A stretch of 64,000 nucleotides of DNA from Platycnemis pennipes (Eukaryota > Arthropoda > Insecta > Odonata > Platycnemididae), in contig OW121848.1 in the NCBI GenBank assembly GCA_933228895.1, positions 94,073,470 through 94,137,469 of the forward strand, given 5' to 3'. Within the stretch, counting starts at the first letter, position 1. Each line of letters starts with the position of its first letter. Positions 11,862 through 23,166 of the stretch are shown here, piece after piece. Below the pieces are notes generated by a model. It searched no databases. It saw only the letters and a program-made list of their open reading frames with translations, and was not told the DNA's origin. Made by a program: the position numbers and the translations under genes.

Positions 11862-13702
11862 CCTTTCACCCTTTAAACCGCTCTGGAGTTCATTACACTC
11901 CGGACGCCGCCAAACGCGTGGCGGATAGGATATTAGATCATTGCAGGCCTTTTTTAGGGTAGATGGTAGGGTAGAGAGTAGGTCATGTAGTGGGGTAAAT
12001 AACTTCTCGTTGCCAGTCGCTTTATCGGCTAACTTTCATGAAAGCAGAATTGAACCTCAAAATACTTCAGACATGACTACAGCTCTCCCTTGTAGCCTTA
12101 ATAATAGTCGAGGTGAAAATATTTCCGTTGCGGTAGTTAATTGCCGAAGTCTTAAAAACAAGATACCTGAGTTCCATCCCCTTATTCATACTACTGATGC
12201 AGATGTAATTATAGGGACTGAAAGTTGGCTGACGGATGACATTCCTGACTCAGAAATATTCCCAAAATCTTTTAAAATATATAGAAAAGATAGACATAAC
12301 AGAGCAGGTGGTGGTGTTTTCATTGCAGTCAAGAACTCAATCATTAGCAAAGCAGTTATATTTCCCGACAACCCCTTAGAATGTGTTTGGTGTTCATTAA
12401 CATGCCCTAAATCCAGATCAATATCTGTCTGCGCATTCTATAGGCCCCCAAACACTGATGTTGAGTCATTATTAGAACTGGGAAACCAGATAAATACTAT
12501 AACGTCCCGTAACAGCGAACGTAATATAATAATAGGTGGAGATTTCAATGCACCATCAATAGACTGGAGAACATACTGCTTCAAAGCTGGAGGAAGGGAC
12601 AAAGACATCTGTGAGACTCTATTAGATGTCTTCTCCAATAACTCCCTGACACAATTAGCTACAGCTACTAATAGAGGGGACAACACTCTTGATTTACTGG
12701 CAACCAATATCCCACAACATGTGACAATGATTGATACGGTTGATGGAATCAGTGACCACAGAGTTATAACTGCAAAACTCTCGTTATCTTTAGATAAAAA
12801 CTTTAAACAAAAAAGAAAGATTTACATTTTAAAAGAGCAGACTTTGCTAACTGTAAAATTTATTTAAGAGATTCCTTATCGGATTTCAAAAAGTCTTCCA
12901 TAAAGGTATGTACCAACGATTCATGGAAGTCGTTCATTAATATCATGCGCTCTGGGATCAACAGATTTATCCCTAGTAAATTCAAAAAAGAAAGCACTGA
13001 ACCTAGGTGGTACAATGCCGAAGTGAGAAAATCCCTGAGACGGCAGCGAATATGCCATGCTAAAATGAAAAGAATTAGTAAACATATGCCCACTGATGAG
13101 CGTAATGTAACTATTGAAAATTATAAAATTTCAAAATTCACTGCAAAGACAGCCCTTAGTAATGCATTTGCAGAATTCAAAAGAAAAACACTTGGGGAAC
13201 AATTGAAAGAAAATCCAAAAGTCTTCTGGTCGTACGTAAGGGAAGTGCAAGGCCATAAGTCTGCCGTCCATTCACTTAAAAATGATAGGGGTGAAATGAC
13301 CACAAACACACTCGACAAAGTTAACTTGCTAAATTCCTTCTTCCAAACCGTTTTTAACCCACCTTCCGGGGATTCAACTGTCGTGTTACCTGACCTCTTT
13401 CAGCGGTTGATGCAACCAATTGACATTTCCTGTAATGGTATTGAAATGTTACTTAAAGATATAAGCCCCAGTAAATCTCCTGGCCCTGATCAAATTCCCT
13501 CCCGCGTATATAGAGAGTTAGCATCCGAAATTTCCCCCTACCTTGAAATAGTATTTAAACAATCCCTGACCGAACACGTCGTACCGATGGACTGGAAAGC
13601 AGCCGATGTAACACCCATTTTTAAAAGTGGTGATAGGGAGCAGCCATCTAACTACAGACCTATATCCCTCACATCCATTTCATGCAAGGTCCTAGAACAT
13701 AT
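11862..13702 (+). mobile_element. LINE 5' part: APE endonuclease plus start of RT
   Basis: Starts in a GC-rich 5' segment directly after the tail of the preceding fragment. It carries the endonuclease and the N-terminal RT region, then breaks at 13702 where an inverted 3' segment begins. The RT core is missing. Confidence 0.75.
11941..12867 (+). pseudogene. LINE ORF2, apurinic-like endonuclease domain
   Basis: Residues about 60-290 carry endonuclease motifs in order: VVNCRSLKNK, TESWL, DRHNRAGGGVF, FYRPPN, GGDFNAP, and ISDHR at the end. This enzyme nicks target DNA to prime reverse transcription. The frame ends at 12865, but the next frame continues the same protein (FKRADFANCKIYLRDS), so an indel near the A-run at about 12830 broke the ORF. 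The upstream start is uncertain because the first about 55 residues look unstructured. Confidence 0.75.
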
Positions 13703-13784
13703 AATTGTCAACCTAAATTTCAACCTGCGATCTGACAATGATTCCCATTTCAATTCATTTAATAGACTGGTTACGCTAATATAA
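12945..13784 (+). pseudogene. LINE ORF2 continuation: linker and RT fingers
   Basis: Contains FWSYVREVQG and the conserved SPGPDQIPSRV, then DWKAADVTPIFKSGD and NYRPISLTS, the first RT motifs. It should run into the palm with the catalytic DD, but the sequence switches at 13703 to an inverted segment, so the enzyme is truncated. The same region is found on the minus strand at 33175-32640. Confidence 0.8.
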
Positions 13785-14178
13785 TTATCGTATCTTTACA
13801 AATCTTGCCGATCTTCGCTGCACACGTTCAAGTTAATTACTTAGACCGATTTCGTAGGGATCCCATACACTGGCAGCATATTCCAAATGAGGTCTAACAA
13901 GGGAAAAGTAGCTGATTTCTCGTACGTGATCGTCACATTTACCCAATACTCTTTTAATGAAACCCAGTTTGCGATTCGCTTGACCCAAAATTTCACGAAT
14001 GTGTTTACCCCAGGAAAGATCATTTGTCAGTCTTATTCCAAGATATTTAATGGATTCCACGTTTATTATTTCATTATTACTTATTTTGTATGTGCTAGGA
14101 GGAGAACTATTCCTTTTCCAAAAATTCATTATTACACATTTTTTAAAGTTTAATTCTAACTGCTATGTATCACACCAC
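13703..14178 (-). mobile_element. Inverted LINE RT 3' segment
   Basis: The minus-strand frame 14129-13833 reads IKYLGIRLTNDLSWG, IREILGQANRKLGFIKR and LVRPHLEYAASVWDP, the C-terminal region of LINE RT. Its inner end overlaps in sequence with 11290-11415. It lies head-on against the 5' part, so the locus is rearranged. Confidence 0.75.
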
Positions 14179-14702
14179 TTTTCGGAATATTACTTAATAT
14201 AATTACTTAATACTTAATATAATATATTACTTTATAAAAGTAATAAAGGTTAATGTTGAATAAATAAACATGCTTCCGGTTCGCAAATGGCTATCGCAGT
14301 TCTAACAGAAAGGCAAGTGGACCTGTAAACATCTTGGAATACTATGAACCTAATTATTGGGAATATAATATGAGGATCAACAAAAAGAAAGGAGCCAGGC
14401 ACTCTATGGATCGGAGACATGGAGCATCGAACATTGAGATCCCAGAATAAGACCCGTACAGTCTGTCTCTTCCCGCTCTCTTATTCGAAACTCACAATCT
14501 CAGGTAGCAACGTTGCCACATCCCACCCGCTTTTTACGCGAAAAATAGGAAAATCCTTAATTTTCATCGTAGAGCGTCAATCAAAAAACGTTTTTCGACG
14601 TCTTGGAATGAACGATACAATGAAGAAGATAAATTTTTGATACGTTCCAACAGGTACAGTATTCTACTATGTAACCATTTTATTCCAATAAAATGCATTT
14701 AA
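14179..14702. other. Unassigned sequence between LINE and locus B intron 3
   Basis: Starts AT-rich with 'aatataattacttaatactt' type repeats. The 73-codon frame at 14419-14640 is not recognised. Confidence 0.4.
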
Positions 14703-15205
14703 AATTCTACTCTGAAAACAGGCTAATATTATTCCCTTCATAATCTGCCATACATGTATGACCAGAGCGATCACGTATGGGAAGCGGATGCTGAATTCAA
14801 GTGGGAAGAAAAACGGTGAAGATTCAAGCAGTGCTCCCCGCTTTCACCGGTACATTTTTGCATATAATTTCGGGGAATTGTGAGGGATATATGGGAGTTG
14901 ATTGATGCTGGATGAAAGCTAGGGAAAAAATAATGAGATCGGTTAGACTTTCGGGTGATCAAGAGCTATTTAAGTTGTCTACCAAAGGCTTTAGAATGTT
15001 TCAAAAGGAGTTACAAACCAATAGGTGAGTTATGACTAGAGGATCAACTGTGAGATAACAAAAGTAAGGAAATATTTTGATAAAACGTAATTCGAAGTTG
15101 GACATTAAAGTGATAGGGATACATAGACTACGAGAGATTGAAAAATCTAGGATCTGTTATCTGAGTGATGGAAGTATGGAGAAAGAGAGTTAGCTCTTTG
15201 GAAGT
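14703..15205 (-). repeat. Paralogous intron-3 segment of locus B
   Basis: This stretch, just downstream of locus B exon 3, aligns in the same orientation with 42817-43326, which lies upstream of locus C exon 4. The similarity is readable throughout (for example 'gaggatcaact', 'gagataacaaaagta', 'gagattgaaaaat') with many small differences. It stops sharply after 'ctctttggaag'. It has no coding potential that I recognise. The simplest reading is old intron sequence shared by duplicated genes. Confidence 0.7.
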
Positions 15206-15583
15206 TTAACGGGTAGTAGCCTAGGAAAAAGAGGCATTATCACGTATGAAAAAACTAATGAGCGGGAAGCTGAGTAGGACCGTTAAGAAAAGGCTGGTGA
15301 AGAATTTATTAGGTGCGTAGCAAAGATTGGCGACAAAAAAAGAAAAGTGTTAGATGTTTTCAAAACGCAACTAGGTCGACAGGATGCAATAATAATACCT
15401 TTCTTTTACAGAGACCATTAACATGTGAGCTTCACCATGCATGACACAAAGTTTTGTTTATAGAGTCTCGGTTCCCTGATATATGTTGCTGCCATCCAAA
15501 ATAATTCACAGTGAATAAATTATACCTTTTTTTCGAAAAGAGTACTATAAATCATTACCTCAAAACACTCGTTGAAAACTTAC

Positions 15584-18500
15584 TGTGCTGTCCCGTGTTT
15601 TCGCCGCAAAGCTCAGTGAATCCCAGGTTACCACTTGATCCGACAGAAGGTGATGATACAGTGAAGCCGTCTCTATTGCAGAAATATGCTGGATACCTAT
15701 AGTGGGTAGGATCTGCGCCAACTATCTCTGGTTGAGCCAGGGAAAACCATTCAAAGTCTAATCTGCAATAATGGATGTAATGGATTAATTAAAGTGGTGA
15801 TGAAATAGATATTGACGTTGATGATTTCAGGCTCAGATTTGTGAAATTTCTTTGTCACAATGAAAAGTACAACTTTGTAAAAAATAACACAGAAATTTTA
15901 ATGTTCACGTACGGTTTCACGAAGTTGTACTTTTCATTGTAGATATTGACGGTTGAAAAAGAAGTTTGTTTCTCATACGAATCTTTCAAAGCTAAGGATA
16001 GAATCGCCATGAAAAATACATGAGCTATGTAAAAGACTAGCTGAAGGTGTCCAGTGAAATTCAACGGGAGGGTGAAATATAATAAATACAAATTGTGTTC
16101 AGCTTTGTTAACATTTTCCATTAAGGGGCGAAATATGTGTGGAAGGGAAGAAATAAGGGGCGAAACTTGTGTTATGGACATAGCTATGGCTCCAAGTCAG
16201 TATCGGAGCCATATATAATTCAAACCAATGTAAAAATTTAATTACTGCCTGGACTCATACATGAGTCTTTACGAGTATTAGAATATTATTTAACAAATTT
16301 CATGCTAGAAGAAACGAAGAACGTTAGAAGGGGAGCTGCATACGAATGACTGTCTATTGTTGACAATGAGGCCAGCGGCCTTATTGTCAACAATAAGCGC
16401 GCAACCTTAAGCGCGAATAAGGCGCTTAAGGTTTTCTATGATGCATTTATGTTCCAAGATTACCCATAATACGATCGGGAACCTCGATCTGCGATCAAGT
16501 GTTGGCGAAACAGGAGAGGGATTTGATCGTCAATCAACAAATGATCGACGGTCACTTGATCGTCGATCAGCAAATGGTTGGTGAAACCGGCCCCAAGACA
16601 TATAGTAATATGAACAAGAATATGATAAGTGGTAGATATTTTATTATTAAAATGTTAATTAATGAAAGTATTGCTTGAGTAAAATAATTGAAATTTCAAA
16701 CAGTTCATCGAGGCCATTTACAACTTTGGGGGCATGAGCAATATGTGTCGGAGGGGAGCGTCGCTTGAGCTATGCCTCGGCCTCTGTGCTCATACCGGAC
16801 GGCCACGCGGGAGGTCCAGGACCCTAGAACCCTGAGCATAAGGGGTGCCTTTAAAGGCGGGGCAAAGGGCACATACTTGATCCCTTATCCTATCCTCATC
16901 CCTTCCATTCCTATCCTTATACCTTTCCTCCCAGTCTGAAGCCCCTATTAGTGCGGAAACAGACTTGAAAACACCCATGAGCAAAGGGCAGTCAGCTGGG
17001 TTATTGCAAAGTGACCATTCGGCGAGCGCTCTGGTTATGAACTCGTGACCGCGCTCTCCGTCTCGCCGACTCCCCGGCTGGTTACTGCAGAGTGACCAGA
17101 CGGCGTGCGAAAGGTTATGAGTTCGTGACCGCGCACGCCATTTGGCCGGTTTACCCGATTCTCGGAGACCCCCCTGCCTTCCCGAGTCCCTACCCGAGCC
17201 CGGTTCCAGGCAGAATATTTTTGTTATTAATGTAAGTACATTATTGTCCAGAATAAATTATTGCATTCTGACTCGGCCTTCTTCTAAGTCGATACTCACT
17301 ATGTCGTCACCCCTACGACATATGCTACATAACTGGGTTTTGCTGGAACCGTACGTAAAAAGCCTTGGATCAAATTAAAACAATTTTAAGACATTTCGTC
17401 AGAAAATAATATTGTTTGCCGAAATTTGAATTTGAATATGTTTTTGGGATTATTCTATAATTGCTGTAAAACTTCCATTTACTTGATGTGTAGCATGGAC
17501 TTATAATTCTATCGATGACGTGGTCTTACCTCAGCTGAGTGAATCTGGGGTCTAAGACATTCACGACAAACGTGCAGAATTCTGGGCCGTCTCTGGGGTT
17601 GACGAAGTAAGAAACCACTTCCGAGGTGTTTTGTCCGCACGTGAACGTATCTGAGAAGGAAGGCGAAGAGGATAAAACATGTAGGTACGTATGTTCTTAG
17701 GATTTGGAAACACGTAATTTAGTTATCACGGGTTGCATGGCCATTATGGTATAAATTGAATGAAATCCTAGAACGCCATGTTGACATGAATGACGTAATG
17801 GAAATAAAAAATATGAACTGTTCCATACTGTAGCAGAATTTCCGGTTAATGTCGCTGCCGTGGGTAGAGCCGACAGTCAGACCTCATTAGAAGGATTGGG
17901 GCTCCCTAAGCAGCTAACTCGAGACCTTTCCTCGGGTTCGAAGCTCATAAATGACTCGACCCTCATTGCGTGAGGCCCATCCGCGAAATTTAACCATGCA
18001 GTTGAATATGCAATTTAAAATTTTATAACTTTAACCCAAAAGTATCATGTTTATCGTATATTCGGCGAAGAGGCGACTAAGTAAGTTTTTTGAACGGCAT
18101 TGTGCTATAAAATTTAATGATTATTGAAAAAAGTAATATATTCCCTACAGTAATTTGACAACCCTGCAGATCGCCGGAGGAATTGGGAGGGGGCACAGAG
18201 GTGACGACCATCGCCACGGGAGACCCAATCTCGGAAGTTGACAGGTTGCAGAATCGTTTACGAGCTTCGAACTCGAGGAAAGGACTAGGATTAGCTGCTT
18301 CGGGAGCTCCACCCCTTCTAATGAGGTCTGACCGTCGGTTCTTCCCACGGCAGCGACATTAATCAAATTTCCTCAGAGAAAACCTCATTCGCCTGGACCC
18401 GGAATCTAGTGATGGGAAATATAACTCTTTTAGATGAGCTGACTCATGAATCACCGCTCAATTCAGCGAGCAGCTCATTCAGAGTGACCCCCATTGGAGT

Positions 18501-19837
18501 CATTTAGATTGAGAGGGGAGAGACGGGGAAGGAAGGGAGGGTGTCGTTTAGAGGGGAGGAAAGGAAAGAGGGATTGGTGGCAGCAATGAAAATGGATTTT
18601 TAACGGTAAAATGATCTATAAATATGTATTTAGAAATAATAGGGCAATATACGTACAAATTAGAGCACATTTTTTTTACAAATTATAATTTAAAAACAAA
18701 ATCTGAGATACTTTTCTCCCTACCAGTTTATTTCTCCTGTCAGTGACAATTTGGCCTGCTTGAGATTTCACTTTATGATTGCCCCAAAATCAAATTCCCG
18801 GTAGAACTCATGGAAACATTTCATATAACTCGATCGCAAAGAGACTCCCTTTACTCGTACCACAGCCATGATTCCATGCGATGAAGCCTCTTTAGAGCGG
18901 TGAGCTTGGAGACTCTTATGAGCTGTGTGTTCAAAGACTCTTTCGAGCGAGCGTTGCGAGCAGTGTGCGGTGATGGCGAGGGGAGTCGTGACTCACTTAA
19001 TACGACTCTCATGACACTCAGCTCATTCTACAGAGGCGCTCTTTTGAGCTGACTCGCTCACACACTGCCCATCACTACCCGGGAACCCTTTGATTTCCGG
19101 CTAAGTACTCTGTCACTTGAGCTACCTAGACGAAGAGGTCAAGGCGAATGACTTTTTCTTTATGGAAAATCCGGCATTGTTCAAATTATGCGATAGCCTT
19201 CGCTAAGGTTTTCGTGGCATTTCGCAATCCTTGAATTGGTATAACATTTATTTTTAAGGTCCACGATATGGTACTTCCGTATCATCCTCACGGAAGATAC
19301 GCTTCCTTAAGAATGACGTGAAAAAGTTCAAACCAGCGAATACTATCAAAAAAGTGTGGAAAACTGCAAAGTTCATTTCCGGTTTCATTTCATATTTGCC
19401 TCAATGTTGAGTAAGCGAGCGTAATACGCGGGCAACCTCAGCGTATTAACGTCAACGGCAGAGAAATAAACTTCAAACTTACTTAAGAGATTCCTTCTGC
19501 ACTTTAACCTACGATTTCTCGGTGGAGTGCGTTTTTAATCACGTTTAACGCACGAAAGATGCATAGGATTTAATTGACAGAGATTTCGGGAGGAACCACA
19601 TTATAAAGGGTGTCTCAAATATACCACTGACAATTGAATGCTACATATTTTTAACTGAAAGAGAATGTAATAAAAATGAGAAATGATATACTTACCAATG
19701 GGGTCAGACTTTTCATTATTGCTATAATTGTGACCCATCATCCCGCGGCTACTATGGAGTACATCGCATTGCACACAAAGCGCGATCAGAGTCACAGAAG
19801 CAGCAGCCGCGAGAAACGTCTGGGAAGAGAACGCCAT
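15584..19837 (-). CDS. Two-CUB-domain protein, exons 1-3 only (locus B)
   Basis: Exon 1 is 19837-19696 (signal peptide, hydrophobic core through residue 24, ending VQC). Exon 2 is 17650-17530 (TFTCGQN, SYFVNP, TQLR) and exon 3 is 15762-15584 (LDFEWFSL, YFCNRDGF, LCGENTGQH). Splice sites are GT..AG and phases equal those of locus A; exons 2 and 3 have identical lengths to locus A (121 and 179 nt). The His-rich segment of locus A is absent here; the equivalent region is MMGHNYSNNEKSDPI. As in locus A, an AG acceptor lies three bases before the ATG. Intron 1 holds a hAT element nested in a SINE and an inverted repeat; intron 2 holds hairpins and a MITE. Exons 4-6 are not present between 1 and 15583, where several transposons lie. 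The gene may continue past the window or be broken. Confidence 0.8.
15858..15939. repeat. Inverted repeat in locus B intron 2
   Basis: CAATGAAAAGTACAACT at 15858 and its exact complement at 15923-15939, 17 bp arms separated by 48 bases. Confidence 0.75.
16356..16433. repeat. Two adjacent hairpins in locus B intron 2
   Basis: First stem 16356-16373 with 16377-16394 (18 bp, one mismatch, 3-base loop). Second stem AACCTTAAGCGC at 16403-16414 with its complement at 16422-16433 (12 bp, perfect). A MITE follows at once. Confidence 0.75.
16436..16598 (+). mobile_element. MITE with repeated GATCGTCAATCA-type motifs
   Basis: A reverse-complement copy lies at 31378-31536. Both run from 'accggccc/cccggt' through several GATCG(T/A)C(A/G)ATCA units to 'ttccaagattaccca'. 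Non-coding; class unknown. Confidence 0.65.
16860..16992 (+). repeat. SINE 3' tail fragment
   Basis: Shares with 23400-23475 the string 'ctgaagcccctattagtgc' type tail followed by 'gacttgaaaacac'. The tRNA-like head is not found here. Confidence 0.5.
16994..17149. repeat. GC-rich imperfect tandem pair
   Basis: Two units of about 73 bases, each with 'gttattgcaaagtgacca' or 'gttactgcagagtgacca' and 'gttatgaactcgtgaccgcgc' or a near copy. GC content is well above the surroundings. Followed by 'aataaatta', so an LTR or retroposon end is possible. Confidence 0.6.
17835..18372. repeat. Foldback repeat in locus B intron 1
   Basis: About 128-base arms at 17835-17963 and 18246-18372, sharing 'taatgtcgctgccgtggg' and 'cagacctcattagaagg' in inverse order. 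Spacer about 280 bases. Non-coding. Confidence 0.75.
18378..19140 (-). mobile_element. tRNA-derived SINE interrupted by the hAT element
   Basis: On the minus strand 19140-19078 reads 'taggtagctcaagtgaca' (box A-like) and 'gggttcccgggtcc' (box B-like), continuing at 18406 beyond the hAT. Inferred from promoter-like boxes only. Confidence 0.5.
18407..19077. mobile_element. hAT-like non-autonomous element
   Basis: Termini TAGTGATGGG and CCCATCACTA with further inverted similarity (GAGCTGACTC near both ends). The flanks CCCGGAATC and CCCGGGAACC look like a mutated 8-bp target duplication. 671 bp without transposase. The flanks join to form a tRNA-like SINE, so it inserted into that SINE. Confidence 0.65.
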
Positions 19838-21164
19838 GCCCTGGAAAGCTAAGAGACAACATCGGGACTAACGGTTTATGAATCCACAATTATGCCACTC
19901 TCTCTCAACTGAGTCAAGATTGATTTATGTGATTCGCGCAAAAATGTGTGGAAAGATCACGGGATGGGGTTCCAACCACTAGTTACATGCGCAATTTTTA
20001 TTAACATTTTAATTAGTGAATAGGTAGAAGTATTGAGAAATGAATATGATGTTTTAAAGAAATATAACTGTCTATATCACTAATAAAGAGAAGTTTTATC
20101 TTCGGAGTTAATGGGTGGATTGCAAGAACGAGGTTCAAGCCGTGGTTTAGACGGCGTCTTCTTAAGCCGCGCCCTGGACGCGATCTTCCTTCCGTACTTA
20201 GGAAGTTATTCAACGAATAATATAAAATACATAGGGAGCAGTGAAAAAACGGGAAAATTAACGATAGGTTTTCTGTGGATAATGGCTTGTTGTGATGTGA
20301 TTATTCTTACGAATTCGGAGATCAAGGTATATACGATAGATACGCTATTGCTTACATCACATAATGTGCTTATTGCACATTATCTCGGGAATAGCATAAA
20401 GAAGGAGTTTGTTTAATTACCTCTCTGTACACTACTCTTAAGCAAGCGCCTTGAGGAAAAATGCAGATACGACACAGTATCGGAGTATTTATGCTCGGAA
20501 TGATTCCGCTCCTACGTCGGTGTTTCGACAAAACTTCGACCAATCACGACGAGTGTCCGATTTTTTATGAAACAAATTTGTAAATGGCGGCGTGCGTAGT
20601 CGTTTTCGTCACGAGATCGATAATGTCGAAGCAGTTAGGTGAGATTTTACCTCATGGCCGTACCTTGGACTACATCCGTTTGGAAAGACAATGGTGGTTT
20701 AAAATATAGGACATCAGAGCTTTTAATTTTCCTGGAACGATATTGGGTGACGTCCGCTTGGTTTTGAAAGGCTGGCGAATGCAGATAAGAAATGGGAAGT
20801 CCTTGGATACAGGATCTACCGAAAAGATAATAGGAATAATAAAATAATATAAGAATGAGGAAAAACGCCCGATTTTGACTTATCTTCAAGAACCTTGAAA
20901 TGTTTGCAGATAGTGGAGTAAGGGAGGTGTTTGGTAAGGTGATTTTGAAAAAGTATTTGAAAAATGTTTGCGATGCGCAAAATAAATTCGGTTTTTCGAT
21001 CGTGTGTCGCGGCCCGGTTCCGATCGAATCTGTGATTCCGCCGGATTATTCATGCTTTGTGACTGTTGAGTCGTCGAATTTGCCGTTATTTTGGAATGCA
21101 TATTGAAGAGAAAAAGGGATCAACACTGCTCTTTCCGCAAACACGATTATTAGGCACGACCATG
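19838..21164. other. Region upstream of locus B
   Basis: No coding exon found. 20406-20580 resembles 57205-57380 (both contain 'ttacctctctg' and 'cttaagcaagc'), the 5' part of a dispersed repeat. 20850-21030 is a foldback fragment. A noncoding first exon of locus B probably lies here, not located. Confidence 0.45.
20850..21030. repeat. Fragment related to the CACAGTG-end element
   Basis: Resembles the left-arm region 3000-3370, including the stretches 'tttttcgatcg' and 'gtcgcggcccggttcc'. No terminus is seen here. Confidence 0.45.
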
Positions 21165-22431
21165 CACTGTAAAAAGTTGATCTGATTTTCAGTGCGATCT
21201 GAATTTAAGCGCTGTCTGATTTTAAGGTAGTGGTCTGAATTTAAGACTCATGATGCGTGAAAATCAGACACACCTCCGTCTTATTTTAAGACCATACCCA
21301 CTGCATGTTGAAAATAAGATGGTTGTGATCTGAAATTCAGATCACCTGGGCTGAAAATAAGCACGCCTTGGTTGGCTCCGCAATTGGAGCTAACCAGCCA
21401 ATAGCAGAGACTGATGGGCGGAGCGTAACCAGGGAGCAGGATAAACAAAACGCAGTGTTTTTCATTCAACCTCAGGGAGCAGGATGTCAACAAGAATTAC
21501 GAAGCGTAAGGAAGTAAAATTCGAAGTCTAGTCAAATTTCATTGTAAGTAGGTGAAATCAGTTTCGTGCGATGAATTAATGGTGTGAGAATGTGGCAATG
21601 ATACTTACAATTAGTTTATTTGTAGAAGGGAGCCAGTTGTGTCTGAGTGACGTATCCTGAGAGTAAACTTCCTTATTTTGTCTACGCGGCAGGGTTGTAA
21701 GAACTAAAAAATAGTCGCCCTCATCAAGTGACAGTTCCTGCTTCGGTTTGAAGATACTGGCACACATCTGTGGTATCGAAGACTTTGTATGGATTACTTT
21801 GTTTCCAATAAAAGTACACATTTTCATATTATCTTTGAAGTTATTGTCCATGTGTTCCCATTTAATCTGGAATCTTTTTCAATGGAGATTCTATGACTTA
21901 CGTTTGCTCTATTGAAGAATTTAGTCAGTGAAACAGTATCATCGAATAAAAATATGAAACGTTAGGGTTTTGGTTTGTGTTCGTGTGAAGTGTTTAAATA
22001 TCTAGTATTTATAATTAGACATCGCATAAAAGTAGGCTTTGATTTCAATAGCAACCCGCATTGTTACGTGGTACTTATTTTCAGAGAAACCCATGCTGAA
22101 TTTAAGACAGCCCTGGTCTTAAATTCAGCATGGGACTATCTTGTCCCACCTGGTGTGATTTTCAGTCCTGCACCTGCCTTAAAATAAGACATCCCCTCAG
22201 AGTAGGCTTGAATTTCAATAGCAACCCGCATTATTACCAGACCAGGGCTGTCTTAAATTCAGCATAGGCCTATCTGAAAATAAGCCCACTAGGTCTGATT
22301 TTCAGTCGTTCACCTGCCTTAATTTTAGACAAGATATTACTGCTGAAATTCAACATACCCTGTCTTAAAATTGTTGCATCTGAAATTCAGATCACTTTTA
22401 TACCTTAAAATCAGATCTACTTTTTACAGTG
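21165..22431. mobile_element. CACTA-like element with dense subterminal repeats
   Basis: Ends CACTGTAAAAAGTTGATC and GATCTACTTTTTACAGTG, 1267 bp. Both flanks carry many short motifs in both directions (CTGAATTTAAGAC, TGAAAATCAGAC, CTTAAAATAAGAC, CTGAAATTCAGATCAC). A 90-base unit with 'caatagcaacccgcatt' is doubled at 22025 and 22205. CACTA (EnSpm) elements show CACT ends and subterminal repeats; target duplication is unclear (ATG/TGG). No transposase frame. Confidence 0.6.
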
Positions 22432-23091
22432 TGGTTTCGTAGCAAGGCTACATCAGGTGATGGTGATATGCATGTTGTCACTGTATTCGAAGATTCTATA
22501 GGTATGAAAGATATTCTGAGAATATAAGGGCGAGCGATGCGTGTTCCCGGGGTAGCGCGAATGGTTTCTATCAAGGGCAGTAGGTATTTGGGTTTCTTTT
22601 TCTTTCCCTTCACCATCCCACCCTCCCTTCCCCATCTACACCCGCCGCCTTTACTCCCCGAGGAAAACTTCACGAGAAAGGAAGTTTCATGAAACTGTGC
22701 AGGTCTTCACGGTATTCATCTTGTATTTCCACTGAAGCTTCTCCTTTCCTTTATGAAATTCATATCTACTAGACGGCGTCAAAATTATGTGCCACTACAA
22801 TTTGAAAATTTATATCTGCATATGAGTTTATGCTAATATAATGTAATATACATCGTATTTACGGCCATTTTATGTGATGTTTTTAGTCAGTAACACGTTT
22901 ATAAATGTATCCACATCAATGAAATAACTCCACATATCCGAAAATAAGCAGTTTTCTCATTTTAATGAAGTCTGTAACTGATTCTGAGGAAAACTACTAT
23001 ATCTAGAGCTTTCACCTTTTATCAAAAGTTACAAGAATGTAGAATTTAGTAGCAGTAACAATAGTTGCCAGAATAGTACATGCAGTTTCAG
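22432..23091. other. No feature recognised
   Basis: Ordinary AT-rich sequence after a short pyrimidine-rich stretch at 22590-22650. I see no exon or repeat partner. Confidence 0.4.
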
Positions 23092-23166
23092 GCTAGAGGG
23101 TTTCTTATTTCCTACATCTAGAGGGTTTCTCATTTCCTATATCTAGAGGGTTTCTGATTTGCGTAG
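23092..23166. repeat. Three 25-bp tandem repeats
   Basis: Unit CTAGAGGGTTTCTNATTTCC plus TAYAT, three copies, the last partial. It abuts the head of a SINE. Confidence 0.85.

Noticed and set aside
23092..23166. Possible CRISPR-like array
   Set aside because: Only three head-to-tail 25-base units with no spacers, in a eukaryotic context.
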